Part shown: in pieces, positions 1-11,936 of the stretch
Numbering within the stretch: the stretch's first letter is position 1
Layout: the number at the start of each line of letters is the position of its first letter
Assembly: GCA_019095985.1 (NCBI GenBank)
Contig: CM032665.1
Location: 36,246,658-36,310,657 of the forward strand
Origin: Streblospio benedicti
Taxonomy: Eukaryota; Annelida; Polychaeta; Spionida; Spionidae
Direction of reading: 5' to 3'
Length of the DNA stretch: 64,000 bases
Notes under the pieces: generated by a model
Seen by the model: only the letters and a program-made list of their open reading frames with translations
What the model was told of the DNA's origin: nothing
Databases searched by the model: none
Made by a program: the position numbers and the translations under genes

Positions 1-1776
1 AACCAACCTCCTCCCATGATGCTGGGGCCCATGCTTTAAATTGATTTTCCCTTACTTTCTGTGGCCTGTTATAGGACAAAGTGCATACATGCAGTATTTT
101 CTAGAAAGTTCTAAATAAGTGTGGATATCTAATTTTTTCTTCACATGAGCCCTGTCATTGTGAGTATACATTCAAGTTACCATAATCATGCTATGATATA
201 TTAGGCATAAACATAAAGTAAATTTATGTGATGATTTTAAGTAGATATAACTAAAATATGAACATGGCCTACGTGGCCTAAACCCCTTTCACAACAAAAT
301 CATGCAATCTTTACAATTTTACAATTTTCTTTGTATGGGAAGCATAACAATATTGCATGTAGGAATTATTTTATTTTCTTCTATCAATACATCAGAAGTT
401 ATGAGTTCAAAATTTATTACCAAATACAAGCATACATTTTGAAGTGATGAGAATTAACATTGAGATTTTGTTATTGCGCAAGGTACTAATTTATATAAGA
501 TAAACATCTTATGTGCTATTGCACTTGTTTTTTGTTCTTGTTTTTTTCAATAACCTTCTGCGTGGGAATGACACTGTTATGCTAGATTGGAGTTGGTTAT
601 TAGGTCAATGGGCATCAAAGAGGTGTATGAGAATGTGATATTTAGATGGGAATTCGCATGATATGCGAAACGTTGTAGAAAATACTTTGGTAGGAAGACT
701 AATTAGACAGAAAGCATCTTCAACATTAAACACTTTCTTATTCACACACTACAACGCAAAGCTTGTTTCTGTCAAGTAGATTGTCTATAATACATTTAGA
801 ACCATCGTCAATCTCATCCCCACTACATACCCAGTACCTTTCAATGTTTTCCTCTAAACATGCAATTATGAATAGTATGAATGACACACTAGTTCATATT
901 TCAAAGAAAAAAGATTTGTGTGGTGTGAGCGAACTAGCCTTTAAACATTAGATGCAATACAATATGTGTATCTATATTTACAAGTTCAACATAATCAATG
1001 TAACAGATGCCAATTTGTTCGAACTGCTCATGCCAACTTTGATTCAACAAAATGACTTGTAAATAACTCGTGACTCATCTTATATATCAAGTCAATAATT
1101 CATTTTATATATCAATATATCAATGTCTGTGACAGAGACAAGTAGACTATTTTAACAATAGCGAAAACAGACTAAAAACTGTGGCCATCCTTTACTGAAT
1201 ATTATATCATGGTTACACATCTTTCTACATAGCCAGCAGATCTACATTAATGCATTTCATTGAACTGTATTTTCTGATACTTAGCTTTAAATTTATTAGT
1301 CTTTTAAAGTTCAAAGCATAAAGAAAATACTGACTTCCCAAATCAAAAGTACATTTTAAAACTCCGGGATGGATATTTGATAGACAATGAAGTAACCATT
1401 TTACTTTTAAAAAGTGTTTTGTTTTGTTTTCAACTGTCTTCAAGAACTGAAAACACTAAGATCAAAGCAACCAACAAATTACAACTTAAAAATCATTAGA
1501 AACTCTGGGATAGCCGTGCATATACATGTTAAAGCAATTTCTTGAGGGTTAAAGCCTATTCCTTATAAGACATTCAGTGGATCGGATCATATAGAGTTGC
1601 ATGCTCCGTCAAGCAGAACTGTCAATTCCTAATAAAATATCATAAGATGATGACATGATTGTGTAAGATAGTACTACACCATAAGCAATTTTGAGTGGTT
1701 TTCACATTTTATGATTTACATTTACAAGAACAATTTAATGTTGGTTGTTAAGTATTGAAACGCATATTATAATCAG
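1..1776. other. AT-rich intronic sequence, no gene seen
   Basis: This stretch lies in PDE8 (minus strand) and probably in the 5' part of the zinc-finger gene. I looked for the missing upstream exon of that gene and for the next PDE8 exons and could not support either. Short open frames here are not convincing. Confidence 0.5.
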
Positions 1777-1948
1777 GATAAGCAGTTTATTATACACGAC
1801 TTGAACGAACAGAACATATCTATCACAGATGATGAGACGTGGATAGTGGAAAGAAACATCATGTATCTTAATGGCAAGTTGATTGGCCCTCTGACGAGAA
1901 AGCCCATAAGTCCTCCAGAGAGAGGTGGTGATGATGGAAGTAATGATG
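1777..1948 (+). CDS. Zinc-finger/SR-rich gene, first visible exon
   Basis: The exon encodes LNEQNISITDDETWIVER, then NIMYLNGKLIGPLTRKP and ISPPERGGDDGSND, and ends in phase 1 at a GTAAGT donor. The acceptor is ATCAG before 1777 or, alternatively, AGCAG before 1786; both keep phase 0. An in-frame TGA at 1756 and the lack of ATG show it is not the first coding exon. No domain is recognised. Its place in the gene rests on the exact phase match to the zinc-finger exon at 5043 and on a good donor. Confidence 0.65.
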
Positions 1949-3096
1949 GTAAGTAACAGACCAGGCATGGGGTAGTCAGTGTACGTTACCACCAACATGT
2001 GTCTGCCTATGGTGGTTTATGGTGCTGGTGCTTAGTTACATGTGCTTTTTATATAAGTGTTAACTACTATACAATCAATTGCTGGTGGGGGGATTTCTTT
2101 TTCAATTTTTTTTTAAACTTTTAATTAATGTGTTTGTGTAATGATTTTTTGCAGTTTGCATGTCTCATTACACGAGTGATTACCCCCACATTTGGCCACA
2201 TTTTTACAAGTCAAGGGGTGAGTTGGCCCAAAATTCAAAAAGACCTAGACCTGGATGCTTAGCTGCGCTTTCGGTTCCAATTGGGGCTAAAAAAGACCTA
2301 GCTGCATCTCCGTCAAATAAAAATTTTATTCATTAAATGGATAACATTTCAAATATTCAATTAATTATAAGTAATTAAGTGTTCAGAAATGGCTTCAAAG
2401 TGAATTGTTAAATCATGATATTTATGGACTATGTTTGGGTGTAGCAAATGTTTGTCCTCTCATGTATGACAAAATTTTCTTTTTATGACATGGTCACAAA
2501 ACATCCATTTTTGTTCTTATTTCTAGTCTATCAGCATCTAACATGTGTAGCAACATATTTTTACTTGACACTGAATATCAACACAACTGATTCAAACCGC
2601 TTAAATATTACACGCTAGAATAATTTCGTGTACATCTTTCACCATTCATAATAGCAACATTTTAGTACCTCTAATTATGAATAAACCTAATCGGCTTAAT
2701 GCCACTAACCTGCGTATTGGATACTTTGTCTTTGTTCACCTTTTTGTTCACCTTTCTCTGTAAGAAAGTAAAGTGCTAATCTGTTACCCATCAATAAGTA
2801 ATTAAACCATGCAATAAAAATGTGATTTTCACCCCATAGAAGTTTGATGACCCAACATGCGAGGTCATGAACTTCCAGAGGTGAATTATACCTAACCAAC
2901 TAATACTACATACACCTAATATGTGTAGTTCTTTATTAGTGATGCACTGTCCACTTCACAGGACTCTCATACCTCACATGGTCACAATGTGTTACTACAT
3001 TGCACCTGCATCTGTGTTTGTACACACGGGCCAGTGTGTTAGTGACTAAGCTATCGAAGAGTCCTGGTGGCCGTAGAGACCATGCATGACACTCAC

Positions 3097-3191
3097 CATT
3101 AGATATCTGATTGTATTCTGGAGTGTACTTCTCCAGACTCTGGGATCCATCTGGTATCGTGTTCTTGAGGGACACAAAATGCCGGATCACC
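3097..3191 (-). CDS. PDE8: PDE8 exon after the PAS domain, inside an intron of the zinc-finger gene
   Basis: 95 bases between TTTTTTCAG and GTGAGT. The first base finishes the split glycine codon from 13570, followed by VIRHFVSLKN and then a polar linker ending EYNQISN. PDE8B has GQGGKIRHFVSLKK at this place, so both homology and phase agree. It ends in phase 1. The exon lies 9.9 kb from its neighbour and inside the plus-strand gene's intron 1949-5042. Later PDE8 exons, including the catalytic HD domain, were not found to the left and should lie outside the window. Confidence 0.88.
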
Positions 3192-5042
3192 CTGAAAAAA
3201 CAAAAGTTGCAAATTTTTATAATCTTTTCCATCCCATACATACCTTATTCAAAGGTGATAGCTTAGTCTCTTGCACAGTTTAAAAGTACACATCAAAACT
3301 CAGGACAGGTAAAGCATGTAGATTTCTAGAACACTGGGAGAAATTGGATTGAGATTGATTACCAGCACCACTAACTGATACTCATATATAAATTGTGTGC
3401 TTTAGTCCTTCATGCAGGGTCAGTATTATGTGGAAGCGTTGCTCGTCAGCAGGAGAAGTAACCCTCAAACATCTATTTGTCCTGCAAAAAATGTTCGTGT
3501 CCTCCTTGCACAAAACTATACATGTATGGCAAATTGACCAGAATTGCTTCTGGTCAAAAGGATGACTTGCTAAAAGTTTTTACTCATCCTCCACAAGTTT
3601 TTACTTAATTAATGAGGTGATTGCTAATTATTATTTACCACAGTATGCACATCAATAATAAGGATGGCCTAATTGTAACTAATTTGAAAAAAAAATATAT
3701 TGACATGAAAAATATGCTTGAAAAATAGCTTTTACATTATTGGAATACCTGCAGAGCACAACAATGATTCTAATAGGTATCTTAAGCTTTTATATTGTAT
3801 GCTTAGTGTTAATTATATGCAAAATCTTCAGTTACTATATGTTAACTTTAAGTTAAATGTTTTATGTTAAATAAAACATCCAAGTAGAGTAAACATATGT
3901 GAGTTTTCATACGTCTTTGCACAGCACGTGACACCAATTACATCTCAGGTTTTGTGACGCCAGATTTTTCCACATCAAAAACGTGGATTTTCATATGTGA
4001 AAGGGGACATTAATTTACATAAATCAACACCAATCAATATAATGATCAGAAACTCTAATCTCCATAACAAAGCACATGTGCATGACGTTAAAAATAAGAA
4101 AAAATAACAGACTATGTAAATTAGCGTCTGAGCAAAAGCTGGGTGAAATAATCTATATATGCCAAATCAAAGTTTATAAAAACAATAGTCATTTGCATGT
4201 GTACATGCTGATGCTCATACATGTTAGAGTGTGAATTGTGGTGTTATTGCATCAAATACACAAACACACCATAGCTGAAAGAAAACATTTGAGCAAAAGT
4301 GTTTATGTTCACCCACATATTTCAATACATGTAGCAAAATCCACCTCTCAAGTGATATGTAATAAGACTCCATAAGAAAACGATAAAATCGAAGTATTTC
4401 AATGTCGACAGCCTTCTGCCATAGAAATAACATCTTCACTGCACTCGAGTTCCTTTTCAAAGTTTGAGTAGATCAATGGTGAGTGCGGCAGCACGTGTTG
4501 GTGTCCTCAATCTCAGTAGTTTCAATAGCCAGCGTATTTTGGTTGCCATCTGACGGCCCCATTACAACATGCAGCGTCGCACAGATGGCGAAGACTGACT
4601 CCAATGTTTAATAAGCTCAATGACCATCAAGTTATCAATTGCTTTGGTGGACGACTAGATTGCAGTAGTAAAGTAGGAACAACTTATAGTAGTGTGATCA
4701 ACCGCTAGGATTGTTTTTCTTTACAAAGATAGTGAGTATGGAGTGATGATATAGAAAAGTTATTCATTTACAGGTTATAGACTAGTATGCTTTACGTTTC
4801 TTTTGCCTTTTGAATTATGCAGCAAATTTACGCTTTTGGTATTGGAACATTTTGCATCTTGTTGTTAACAGCTATGATAGATCGCCAGTATTAAGCTACT
4901 TTACAAAGAGTTTCCTACAAACATTTAATCTCTATCCACTGACAAATAGAGCTTGAAAAATATGATGTAAAAATTGAAGTAAATTTCATAAAGCAATTCA
5001 AAGTGAAATTGTTCAGCTAGATATGAAATGCTGTGTTTGCAG
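3192..5042. other. Intronic sequence with one dispersed repeat
   Basis: Apart from the repeat at 3460-3605 I see no feature. A slightly GC-richer patch at about 4,470-4,620 holds several CpG sites but no supported exon. Confidence 0.4.
3460..3605 (-). repeat. Dispersed repeat, copy A
   Basis: The reverse complement holds AACTTGTGGA, then GTCCTTTTGAC-like and GCAATTCTGGTCAATTT, the same order of words seen at 46,930-47,030 on the plus strand. It sits in introns of both host genes. No ends or target duplication could be fixed, so the class is unknown. Confidence 0.55.
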
Positions 5043-5128
5043 GTGTAATGAAGTCCACAAGTCATAAGGCGCTCGGGCTACAGTGTGACCAGTGCACACG
5101 CACTTTTGACAATGATGATTTGCTCAAG
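5043..5128 (+). CDS. Zinc-finger/SR-rich gene, first half of C2H2 finger 1
   Basis: 86 bases. The two first bases complete a glycine codon, then VMKSTSHKALGLQCDQCTR and FDNDDLLK. The cysteine pair C-x2-C of the first finger is here and its histidines are in the next exon. Acceptor TTTGCAG, donor GTAGTG, exit phase 0. Confidence 0.85.
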
Positions 5129-5243
5129 GTAGTGTTAATATGATGCATGATTTAATTTTTGTTGTAATAGATATAATCAAAATGTAGAAATGACAGCATC
5201 AAAACTGTGGGCTTTCACTAATGTCGCTAATTAAATGTTACAG

Positions 5244-5356
5244 AAGCACATTCGTCGTGTTCACATTGGGCCTCGGTGGAAATGCCATTTGTGCGAATAC
5301 ACCTGCGATTATAGTGACCGGCCTGGCTTGAGGAAACATCTACAGCTGGAACACCG
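5244..5356 (+). CDS. Zinc-finger/SR-rich gene, finger 1 histidines and complete finger 2
   Basis: 113 bases between TTACAG and GTAAGT, exit phase 2. KHIRRVH supplies the two histidines of finger 1 (C-x2-C-x12-H-x4-H overall). WKCHLCEYTCDYSDRPGLRK followed by HLQLEH is finger 2, with C-x2-C-x14-H-x4-H. The aromatic pair YTC and the GLRKHLQLEH ending are typical of C2H2 fingers of the RNA/DNA-binding kind. The split arginine codon is finished by base 8081. Confidence 0.9.
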
Positions 5357-7500
5357 GTAAGTAAAACTATGCTGCTTTCCATTGAAATCACTATGACCAT
5401 TTTACCACTTATCGATAAGACACATGCCTATTCTATATTGTAAAACGATGGTGATTCAAAATTCATCTTTTTTCATTTGTATTATGGTTCTGATTTGTTT
5501 TAACTTGTGAAATATTGTTAAAAACACGTCAGGGATTTCCACAATGCTCAATATTATGTACATATGCTCAATATTATGTACATATTGATGGATACAGATT
5601 GAAAGTTATGATGAATAATCACTGCTACAGACTGAAAAAGACAAAACAATTGCCCGAATATCTATTGATTTCAATTGGTAATGTGTATGAAGTTGTCAGA
5701 TGATACTTTTTGATCATTAATAACTATTGAGGATGCTATTCATTGATGAACACATGTGTTACATGTTTGTTCTTTTTTGTGATTTAAAGAGCATACGTCA
5801 AAATATTCATACTCTTAATAATAAAAGGTCACATTGTATTAAAAGAATATGTTCAAAGAGACAAGTAAATTGATAAATGAAATGTATTTTACAAAAATAT
5901 TCTTATCAACTCCAACATTCTTGTTTAATTAAAATGATACGTAATTTTGTAGGAGCTTTACATTTATAACGCAATCTTTAGCATTATAAAATCCAAACAG
6001 ACTTGCACCTCATGACATAGAATGCTATTGATACATCTAGTGTTTGAAGTTCGATCAGTACAATACTTAAATATTGCCCACATAGGTAATAGATATACCA
6101 TATATTCACGCTGAATAATTCATGACGAAGAAATATTCTTGCAGACAGAACACTGTGTATAAATTATTCTCTATGTACTGTTTCTAAAAAATTATTTAAA
6201 AAGGGGCAGGCAAGTTATTGAATAACAGCCGGACATGTACTGAACATTTGATACTAGTCAGCCGGATATCTTATGATGACTGGGTTATAACAGCCCTATT
6301 CATTGACATCGCGAAAAAAACACCCCAAGATTTAGTCCCTCAATTCCCCGCCGATATCGGCCGCATATCAACAGTATATCAGCAGATACTTTACCGATCG
6401 ATAAACGAAATGTGGCCAGTTATGAACTTCTATGCACATCAGTAAATTTCAACTTAAAAGTTAAACTCTTTATAATATGGCTCTTCACCAATCCTGCCTT
6501 GGAGCTCCGGTCACCGGCCGACTATGTCAGACCAGACCAAAAGGGTTAAAATCACGCCGGGAGTACATCAAAGACCGAATTTGAAATGTTTCTGAACTAA
6601 GCATCACTCACAAACCATGTACTTCAGCATATAGATATGTACGTAAACCAGAGATGTTTGTTTACAGGCAGTTATACACAAAGTTATATGTGTATTATTT
6701 GTAATACATCAGTATTCCATCACTATTACGTCTGTTGTACGTCTGTTAGTGGTCAGTAGAACATCAATGATACCTCAACACTTTGACAAACGATCACTCA
6801 CATGTTCCAATCATATTTGGCGCATTGTTTGTTAAAGAACTACGCATTCCAGGTACAAATTACCTACTCTTCAGTGAACACTGCTATATGTATTATAAGA
6901 CAGGATCATTAACACCCTCAGTTGGAATGACACAGCTTTTAGTTGTCATGATGGCCGAGTTGTCTAATGCGCCTGCAAGTGTTTAGGTACCTCAGTTGTA
7001 GTAGTCCAGGGTTTGAGTCTCAGCCGAGGCTATGAGATATAGTTTTATAGACTAATGTCAATACTTACATCCAGGTCAATTAATTTCCAATATATCTATA
7101 TAAAACTGTACTATGTTTTTAGGTTTAGTAAAGAAGAGGCAAATGATGCAATTTTCTTGCCTCAGACCAGGTTTGTTAATTTTAATATATTATTTCTATA
7201 CATGAGTTCATTCTTGAATGAATTCAAATTTGACTATAATAATACAGTAGCAAAAAAAAAAAAAAAAAAAAAAAATTAATACAAAATATTTGATATGAAA
7301 ACAAACTACTGTACAAAGCAAAAATAGAATTTTTGAAATGTACTAATTTTTCAAAGAATATCAATTTATAACTTCCTGGGTTCCTTCCTTCATAATTACA
7401 TACAGAATATTAACATTGGGCCCAATGAAGTTAATGAGACAACGAAAGTCTCGCCAAAATGACAGGTTTAGTTCCTATGGGTATCTGTTAATATTCTGAA
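5357..7500. other. Intronic sequence, no gene seen
   Basis: AT-rich. It contains a 20-base unit ATATGCTCAATATTATGTAC repeated in tandem at about 5545-5585 and a poly-A tract at 7251-7275. Open frames at 6218-6445 and 6783-6986 have no recognisable content. Confidence 0.4.
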
Positions 7501-7909
7501 TAGGACTGCAACGATACACCGATGCATCGCTGAATCACGATTTATTTACTCACGATTAAAGTATCGATATGATAGTCTATATCGCGATACTTTCACGATA
7601 TAACTGTTAAATGAATTTATATGCAAAATATTACATAATTCAAGGTAAATCTTTGTCTTTTCCCATGAGTATTGGCGCCGCTATCTTTGCTGTATTGCGA
7701 ACAGCGTTACTAACAAAATGTTGTCAATTGAAAGGCGAACGGCGCTCCGCTATTTCAGTATAGATTTCTTGCGCTACTAGTCGTAACGTACAGCGTGTAC
7801 CATGTTGTGTGTTATGACGTGTTATTTGTTATCGTGATGTGTATCGTATCGCCAACAAAGTATCGTGATGTGTATTGTATCGCTGCTCAAGCGTATCGTT
7901 ACAGGCCTA
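7501..7909. mobile_element. hAT-type non-autonomous DNA transposon (MITE)
   Basis: 409 bases bounded by imperfect terminal inverted repeats TAGGACTGCAACGATACA and, reading inward from the right, TAGGCCTGTAACGATACG. It is flanked by an exact 8-bp direct duplication ATTCTGAA (7493-7500 and 7910-7917). An 8-bp duplication and TAGGNCTGYAACGATAC ends are hallmarks of hAT elements. There is no transposase frame, so it depends on an autonomous relative. Interior words such as TATCGTGATGTGTAT repeat near the right end. It lies in the intron just before the exon at 8081. Confidence 0.9.
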
Positions 7910-8080
7910 ATTCTGAATGTACTAATTTTTGTTTTTAGGAATTGCAAAAGGTCTAATTGAAGAATTTTTGTACAAATTAATTAACGACAAATACAAATCT
8001 TGAAATCTGCAAGCATATATAAACATTTGCAGTATGTTTCCAGCGAGTTCCTTCAGTAAACTTCTCATCTCTCTGTAAAG

Positions 8081-8382
8081 GCTGGATGACCCGAAGCATG
8101 GAGGAGACAGCAGGAAGGATACAAGTCCTCAACTGGCAAAGAGAGACGGGAGCCAGTCTCCTCAACGCAGGAGGGACTTGAGTGCTGACAGGAGCAGCCC
8201 TACAAGGTCACCCAGACGAGCTGGAGACAAGGATTGGAGTCCGCAGCGATCACCACGTGGAGCCAACTGGGGGGAGCACAGTCCCAAGTCCCCCAGGCCG
8301 CGTCGAGACTGGAGCAGCCCTGGTCGGCCCTCACGTAGAAAACGACATGGAACCAGCCCCAGCTGGAGAGACCGCAGTTCTG
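8081..8382 (+). CDS. Zinc-finger/SR-rich gene, RS/SP-rich exon
   Basis: 302 bases after TGTAAAG, starting with the single base that completes the split arginine codon. The protein is dense in SPRR, SPQR, SP and RS dipeptides, with repeating units of about 15 residues such as DWSPQRSPRG and DWSSPGRPSRR. Such Ser-Pro/Arg tracts occur in splicing and transcription-linked nuclear proteins. The exon is GC-rich beside AT-rich introns. It ends in phase 1 before GTGGGA, a weaker donor. A hAT-type MITE ends about 170 bases upstream. Confidence 0.85.
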
Positions 8383-8551
8383 GTGGGACCTGTTATAATA
8401 CTGCTATTATCAACTAGTAGTAAATAAAAAAAATTAAAAAAAAAGGGTTTTGTCTTGCACATCACAACATACATAAAATAGTAATCAAAGGTTGATGAAA
8501 CAGCTGCATAATTTGTTAGATAAAGAATTGAACAATACCATCAATTTTCAG

Positions 8552-9904
8552 GTCAATGGGACAGTAACTCTCGATCACCACGGGGCCGTGACAGTCCTAG
8601 TGATGACAGAAGAATGGATCGCAGTCCCCGAAGGAGGTCAAGTCCAGGCTCCGGCAGGAGAGCTCGTAGCCATAGTCCCAGAAGAAGGCCAAGTCCAGGC
8701 AGGAGACACCAGAGTCCAAGCTCTAGGCTAGGCAAGAGAGAACTAAGCCCTCGACCTTTTGTACCTCCGAAAATTGCACTAAGAAGAGAAGGAAGTCCAA
8801 TGTTTGCTAAAAGGGAGCATGACATAAAATTCGAGAAGAATATGCGACGTGCAGGCAAGCGTGATCACAGTCCAAAAGATAAAAATATCAAAGGAGAGAA
8901 TGATGTTAAAAGAGAGTCAAGAAAAGATAGTCCTACAAAAGATCAAAGACCACTTAGCCCTCCACAATCTGCAAATAATGACAAGCCCCAGGCAGTTTGG
9001 AAACGTATAGGTCGACGGGTATCAACTACTTCATACAGTCTTGAAGTGGAGCTACTTGGAGAGGAGGCTGATCTTCCTCGCCTGTCTCCACCTTCTAGTC
9101 CACTTCCAGGAGGCCAGCAGGAGCGCAAACCTCTTCTCAGCACCCCACCAGTCCAAGCCAGCCCTAAGCCGCTTTTGTCTATTGTGACTGTTCCACAGGA
9201 CCGAAAGCCACTGTTGAGTACTCCTCCTCACTCTTCACCAGCTAGTCGACAAATGCATCATCTCAACACAATCAATACTCAGGTGAGAGCCCTTCTCAGT
9301 CACAACCAGAGGATGCCCCTTCTAACTACACCTACTGCCTTTCCAAATCAACAGACCCATTTCATCGGTCTCAAAAATTCACATGATGGCAGGGGAGTGA
9401 TATCAGGTAGAGATCACAATAGAATGGGTGTGGCTGGATCCTTCAAAACCAAGCAAGTAAGCATGGAACAGGTGAATAAAAATGATCGAGAAAATACAGA
9501 AATACGCACCTGTCAATCAGAAAAGGAATCAGAATCTCTTTCTCAAAGAGATACAAGAGTGTTACAAAACAAAGATGAAGGAAAATATATTTCTAAAAGC
9601 CCTGATAGTAGCAATGAAAAAACAAGTTCAAAAAGGAGGAGTACAGACGCAAGAAAGCTTAATGATGATGCAGTATCAGAAAAACAGAATTCATTTAAAG
9701 AATCTGATGACTTCAGACATGTGAGCAGGAGTCAGTCTAGAAGCCCTGTTGATAAACAAAGCGCAGATAGAGGTCAACGATCCACAAGTTCAGACAGTTA
9801 TTCTGGCGAAAAGGAAGGATCATTGAAACCGAGAATACCAAGCAGTCCTGAGAGCCCAGAAGCAAAGAAAGCATGCATTTTCCCAAATATTGCCAAAACA
9901 GCAG
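8552..9904 (+). CDS. Zinc-finger/SR-rich gene, large low-complexity exon
   Basis: 1,353 bases, 451 residues, entered in phase 1 after TTTTCAG and left in phase 1 at GTGAGC. It begins with more RS/SP repeats (RSPRRRSSPGSGRRARSHSP), passes through a proline-rich section with three PLLST or PLLTTP motifs, and then a long charged, serine-rich stretch. It is predicted disordered from composition. The reading frame remains open for about 100 bases into the intron (to 10012), but the donor and the next exon's phase support the end at 9904. Confidence 0.9.
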
Positions 9905-10735
9905 GTGAGCAATTTGATTTATTTGCTTTCTTGAATTCTCTAAATTTAAAATTTTTCCAATCACTCACTTCCTTTCTAATGAATTTCAAAATTTTATTTG
10001 CTGCAACATCTTAAAACTGTTATATATCCATTAATAAATATCCTTTGACACAAAATATGATTATAAAATCTAAAACTCTATATGGGATTATTAATGACTA
10101 AAACTTGTAATGATTAGCAAATATTAAGACATTGTAAAAAAGCATTGTTAGTTGGCTAGTAAGTTAGTTTGGGTGATATCAAAGAACTTAGATAACTATA
10201 TGGTTATATATAAATATATAAGAAGAACTTGACAGATAAAGAAAATAACTATGTAGTAAATATACAATAATATCTTAGCAATGAACTAATTTAAAAAAGT
10301 GTTTGTATAAAAATAATGAAAACAAAGATATCTTTATAGTTCATGATAAAATAAATAGTCTCCTCTAAAACAAGCCTCTAAAGTGTGTAACTAGGTAAGA
10401 TTCAAAATTCATTTTCAACATTTTATTCAAATTTCCCTATAATGATTATTATTAATATTAAGTTAACTTTCTTCCAAATTAATAGTGCATAAATTTCTAT
10501 TTGATAATCAACAGGACATCTTGTTTTCCAGCTTTTTATTATTTTGAACTAAACTTCAGAGCAATTTACATTATTCTATTTTTTCAACCCTCTTATGGCC
10601 AACTGTTGTTAGTGGTTCGTTAGGAATGTTTAAATGTACTTGCTGTAATGACACATTAGTTTAGTATATAACGTAATAAATTATTTGCATATTATTGAAA
10701 AAAATCTTTGTTGATTTTGCTATGTAACTGTCCAG
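9905..10735. other. AT-rich intron of the zinc-finger gene
   Basis: Strongly AT-rich with no repeat or coding feature recognised. Confidence 0.5.
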
Positions 10736-10935
10736 ATGTTATGTCCACAGGAGGACTGAGTGTTGTGTGGACTGGTCGCTTTCCACCAGGACAATCACCG
10801 GTTCAGCTTGCAATCCCACAGCCTGTCATTGAAAGGACCTACACGAAAGAGAAGAGTGGAGATACACTGGTCAGAGAAGTCTTCACCTTCCAGCCTCCAC
10901 AGCACTGGGCTACATTCTTAGACTCCAATTTTCAG
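10736..10935 (+). CDS. Zinc-finger/SR-rich gene, compact conserved-looking exon
   Basis: 200 bases between GTCCAG and GTAGAA. It encodes DVMSTGGLSVVWTGRFPPGQ, a proline/hydrophobic segment, and REVFTFQPPQHWATFLDSNF. Unlike the surrounding exons this one is not low-complexity: it has several aromatic residues and may be the only folded part besides the fingers. I do not recognise the domain. Entry phase 1 and exit phase 0 match its neighbours. Confidence 0.85.
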
Positions 10936-11078
10936 GTAGAAGCTAATCAATTTATTTATGATGTTGAATTTTAGTTACAGTTAAACTTTGTTTCCAACAA
11001 CGTAGACATGGTTTTCATAATCTGGTTTACAATTTCCTGATTTCATGACTAAAGTTAATTTATTGGTCTGTACAACAG

Positions 11079-11936
11079 GTAGTCCTGCCTAGTGATGATA
11101 TAAGTACTACTGGCAGTCAACATAGAAAAAGTCAAACAGCAGCAAAAATTCGAAGATCACGTAAAAATCTAACTAAAAGTATATCCAATAGTGACACTCA
11201 GTTAAAAGGGGACACTAAAATGAATGATGAACGTACAGGTGAACAAATGGATAGCAATAAACCGAGCTGTGACCATGAACTTAAAAACTTACCACAAAAT
11301 ACGACTAGTCATCTATCTAAAGAACATAATGAGCACAAAGAAAAAGCAGAAAACCTGCTGGGAAACACAGAAGATTCGGCAGATCACTCTCTTAATGAGG
11401 TCAAACCACAGAAAAGAAAAATACACAGACCAACAAAAAGGCCTACCAGTGACTGTGATATTGACAATGACAAACCCAAGTGTCAAGAAAATGGGGAGAA
11501 AAAGCCATGGAAAAAGCTAAGAATCAAGCAGAAACAATTGGGCAACACAGAAAAAAGCAATGAGGAAAAGAAACAACAGAATATTAAGACGCAAAAAATA
11601 GATGGAAGGCAGAGAAAACACTCAGTTAGTGGTGATAATTCCACTGATAAAAGTCGCAAACTGGAAACTTCCAGTGTACATGTATTATCAATGGACGAGT
11701 CTGCTAGAAGCCCTCTAATAGGATCGTGGGACTCCATTGTACCCATTATTCCAGCAGAACCAGACCTGTCCCATGATACCAGTCAGGTCCAGCAGCCTAG
11801 TCGGGATGACAATGTATCACCAGGAGATGTGAATCATAACAAACGCAAAGCATATCATCAACAGGAGCATGATACGGGCCATGAGAGTGACAGCATTCAG
11901 ATACGGGCGAATTGTGATGATGACATATTCTGCTAA
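11079..11936 (+). CDS. Zinc-finger/SR-rich gene, last coding exon with stop
   Basis: 858 bases after ACAACAG. 285 residues followed by TAA at 11934-11936. It begins VVLPSDDISTTGSQHRKSQ, continues with lysine/arginine-rich stretches suited to a bipartite nuclear localisation signal (KKPWKKLRIKQKQ), and ends in an acidic tail DDDIFC. A canonical AATAAA lies at 12258-12263, about 320 bases past the stop, and is a reasonable polyadenylation signal. Confidence 0.88.
   Translation, partial: VVLPSDDISTTGSQHRKSQTAAKIRRSRKNLTKSISNSDTQLKGDTKMNDERTGEQMDSNKPSCDHELKNLPQNTTSHLSKEHNEHKEKAENLLGNTEDSADHSLNEVKPQKRKIHRPTKRPTSDCDIDNDKPKCQENGEKKPWKKLRIKQKQLGNTEKSNEEKKQQNIKTQKIDGRQRKHSVSGDNSTDKSRKLETSSVHVLSMDESARSPLIGSWDSIVPIIPAEPDLSHDTSQVQQPSRDDNVSPGDVNHNKRKAYHQQEHDTGHESDSIQIRANCDDDIFC

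Larger units (their letters stand above)
1777..11936 (+). other. Unrecognised C2H2 zinc-finger / Ser-Arg-rich protein gene (5' end incomplete)
   Basis: Seven plus-strand exons join in a single frame: 1777-1948, 5043-5128, 5244-5356, 8081-8382, 8552-9904, 10736-10935 and 11079-11936. Exit phases are 1, 0, 2, 1, 1, 0, then stop, and each matches the next acceptor. The visible product is about 1,027 residues: an N-terminal segment, two C2H2 fingers near residues 72-93 and 100-123, a Ser/Pro/Arg-rich section (125-300), a long polar low-complexity section, a compact segment near 676-742, and a lysine-rich then acidic tail. A nuclear RNA- or chromatin-related role is a guess from composition. I do not recognise the family. 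The first exon has an in-frame stop just upstream and no ATG, so at least one earlier exon exists. Confidence 0.85.

Noticed and set aside
1-3096. PDE8 catalytic domain exons
   Set aside because: No metal-binding HD motif or other catalytic PDE motif could be read on the minus strand here.
6218-6445. 75-codon frame in the zinc-finger gene intron
   Set aside because: No homology, no splice phase fit with the neighbouring exons.
8178-8427. Overlapping second frame in the RS-rich exon
   Set aside because: The RS/SP frame joins neighbours in phase; the other is a shadow caused by the GC-rich repeats.
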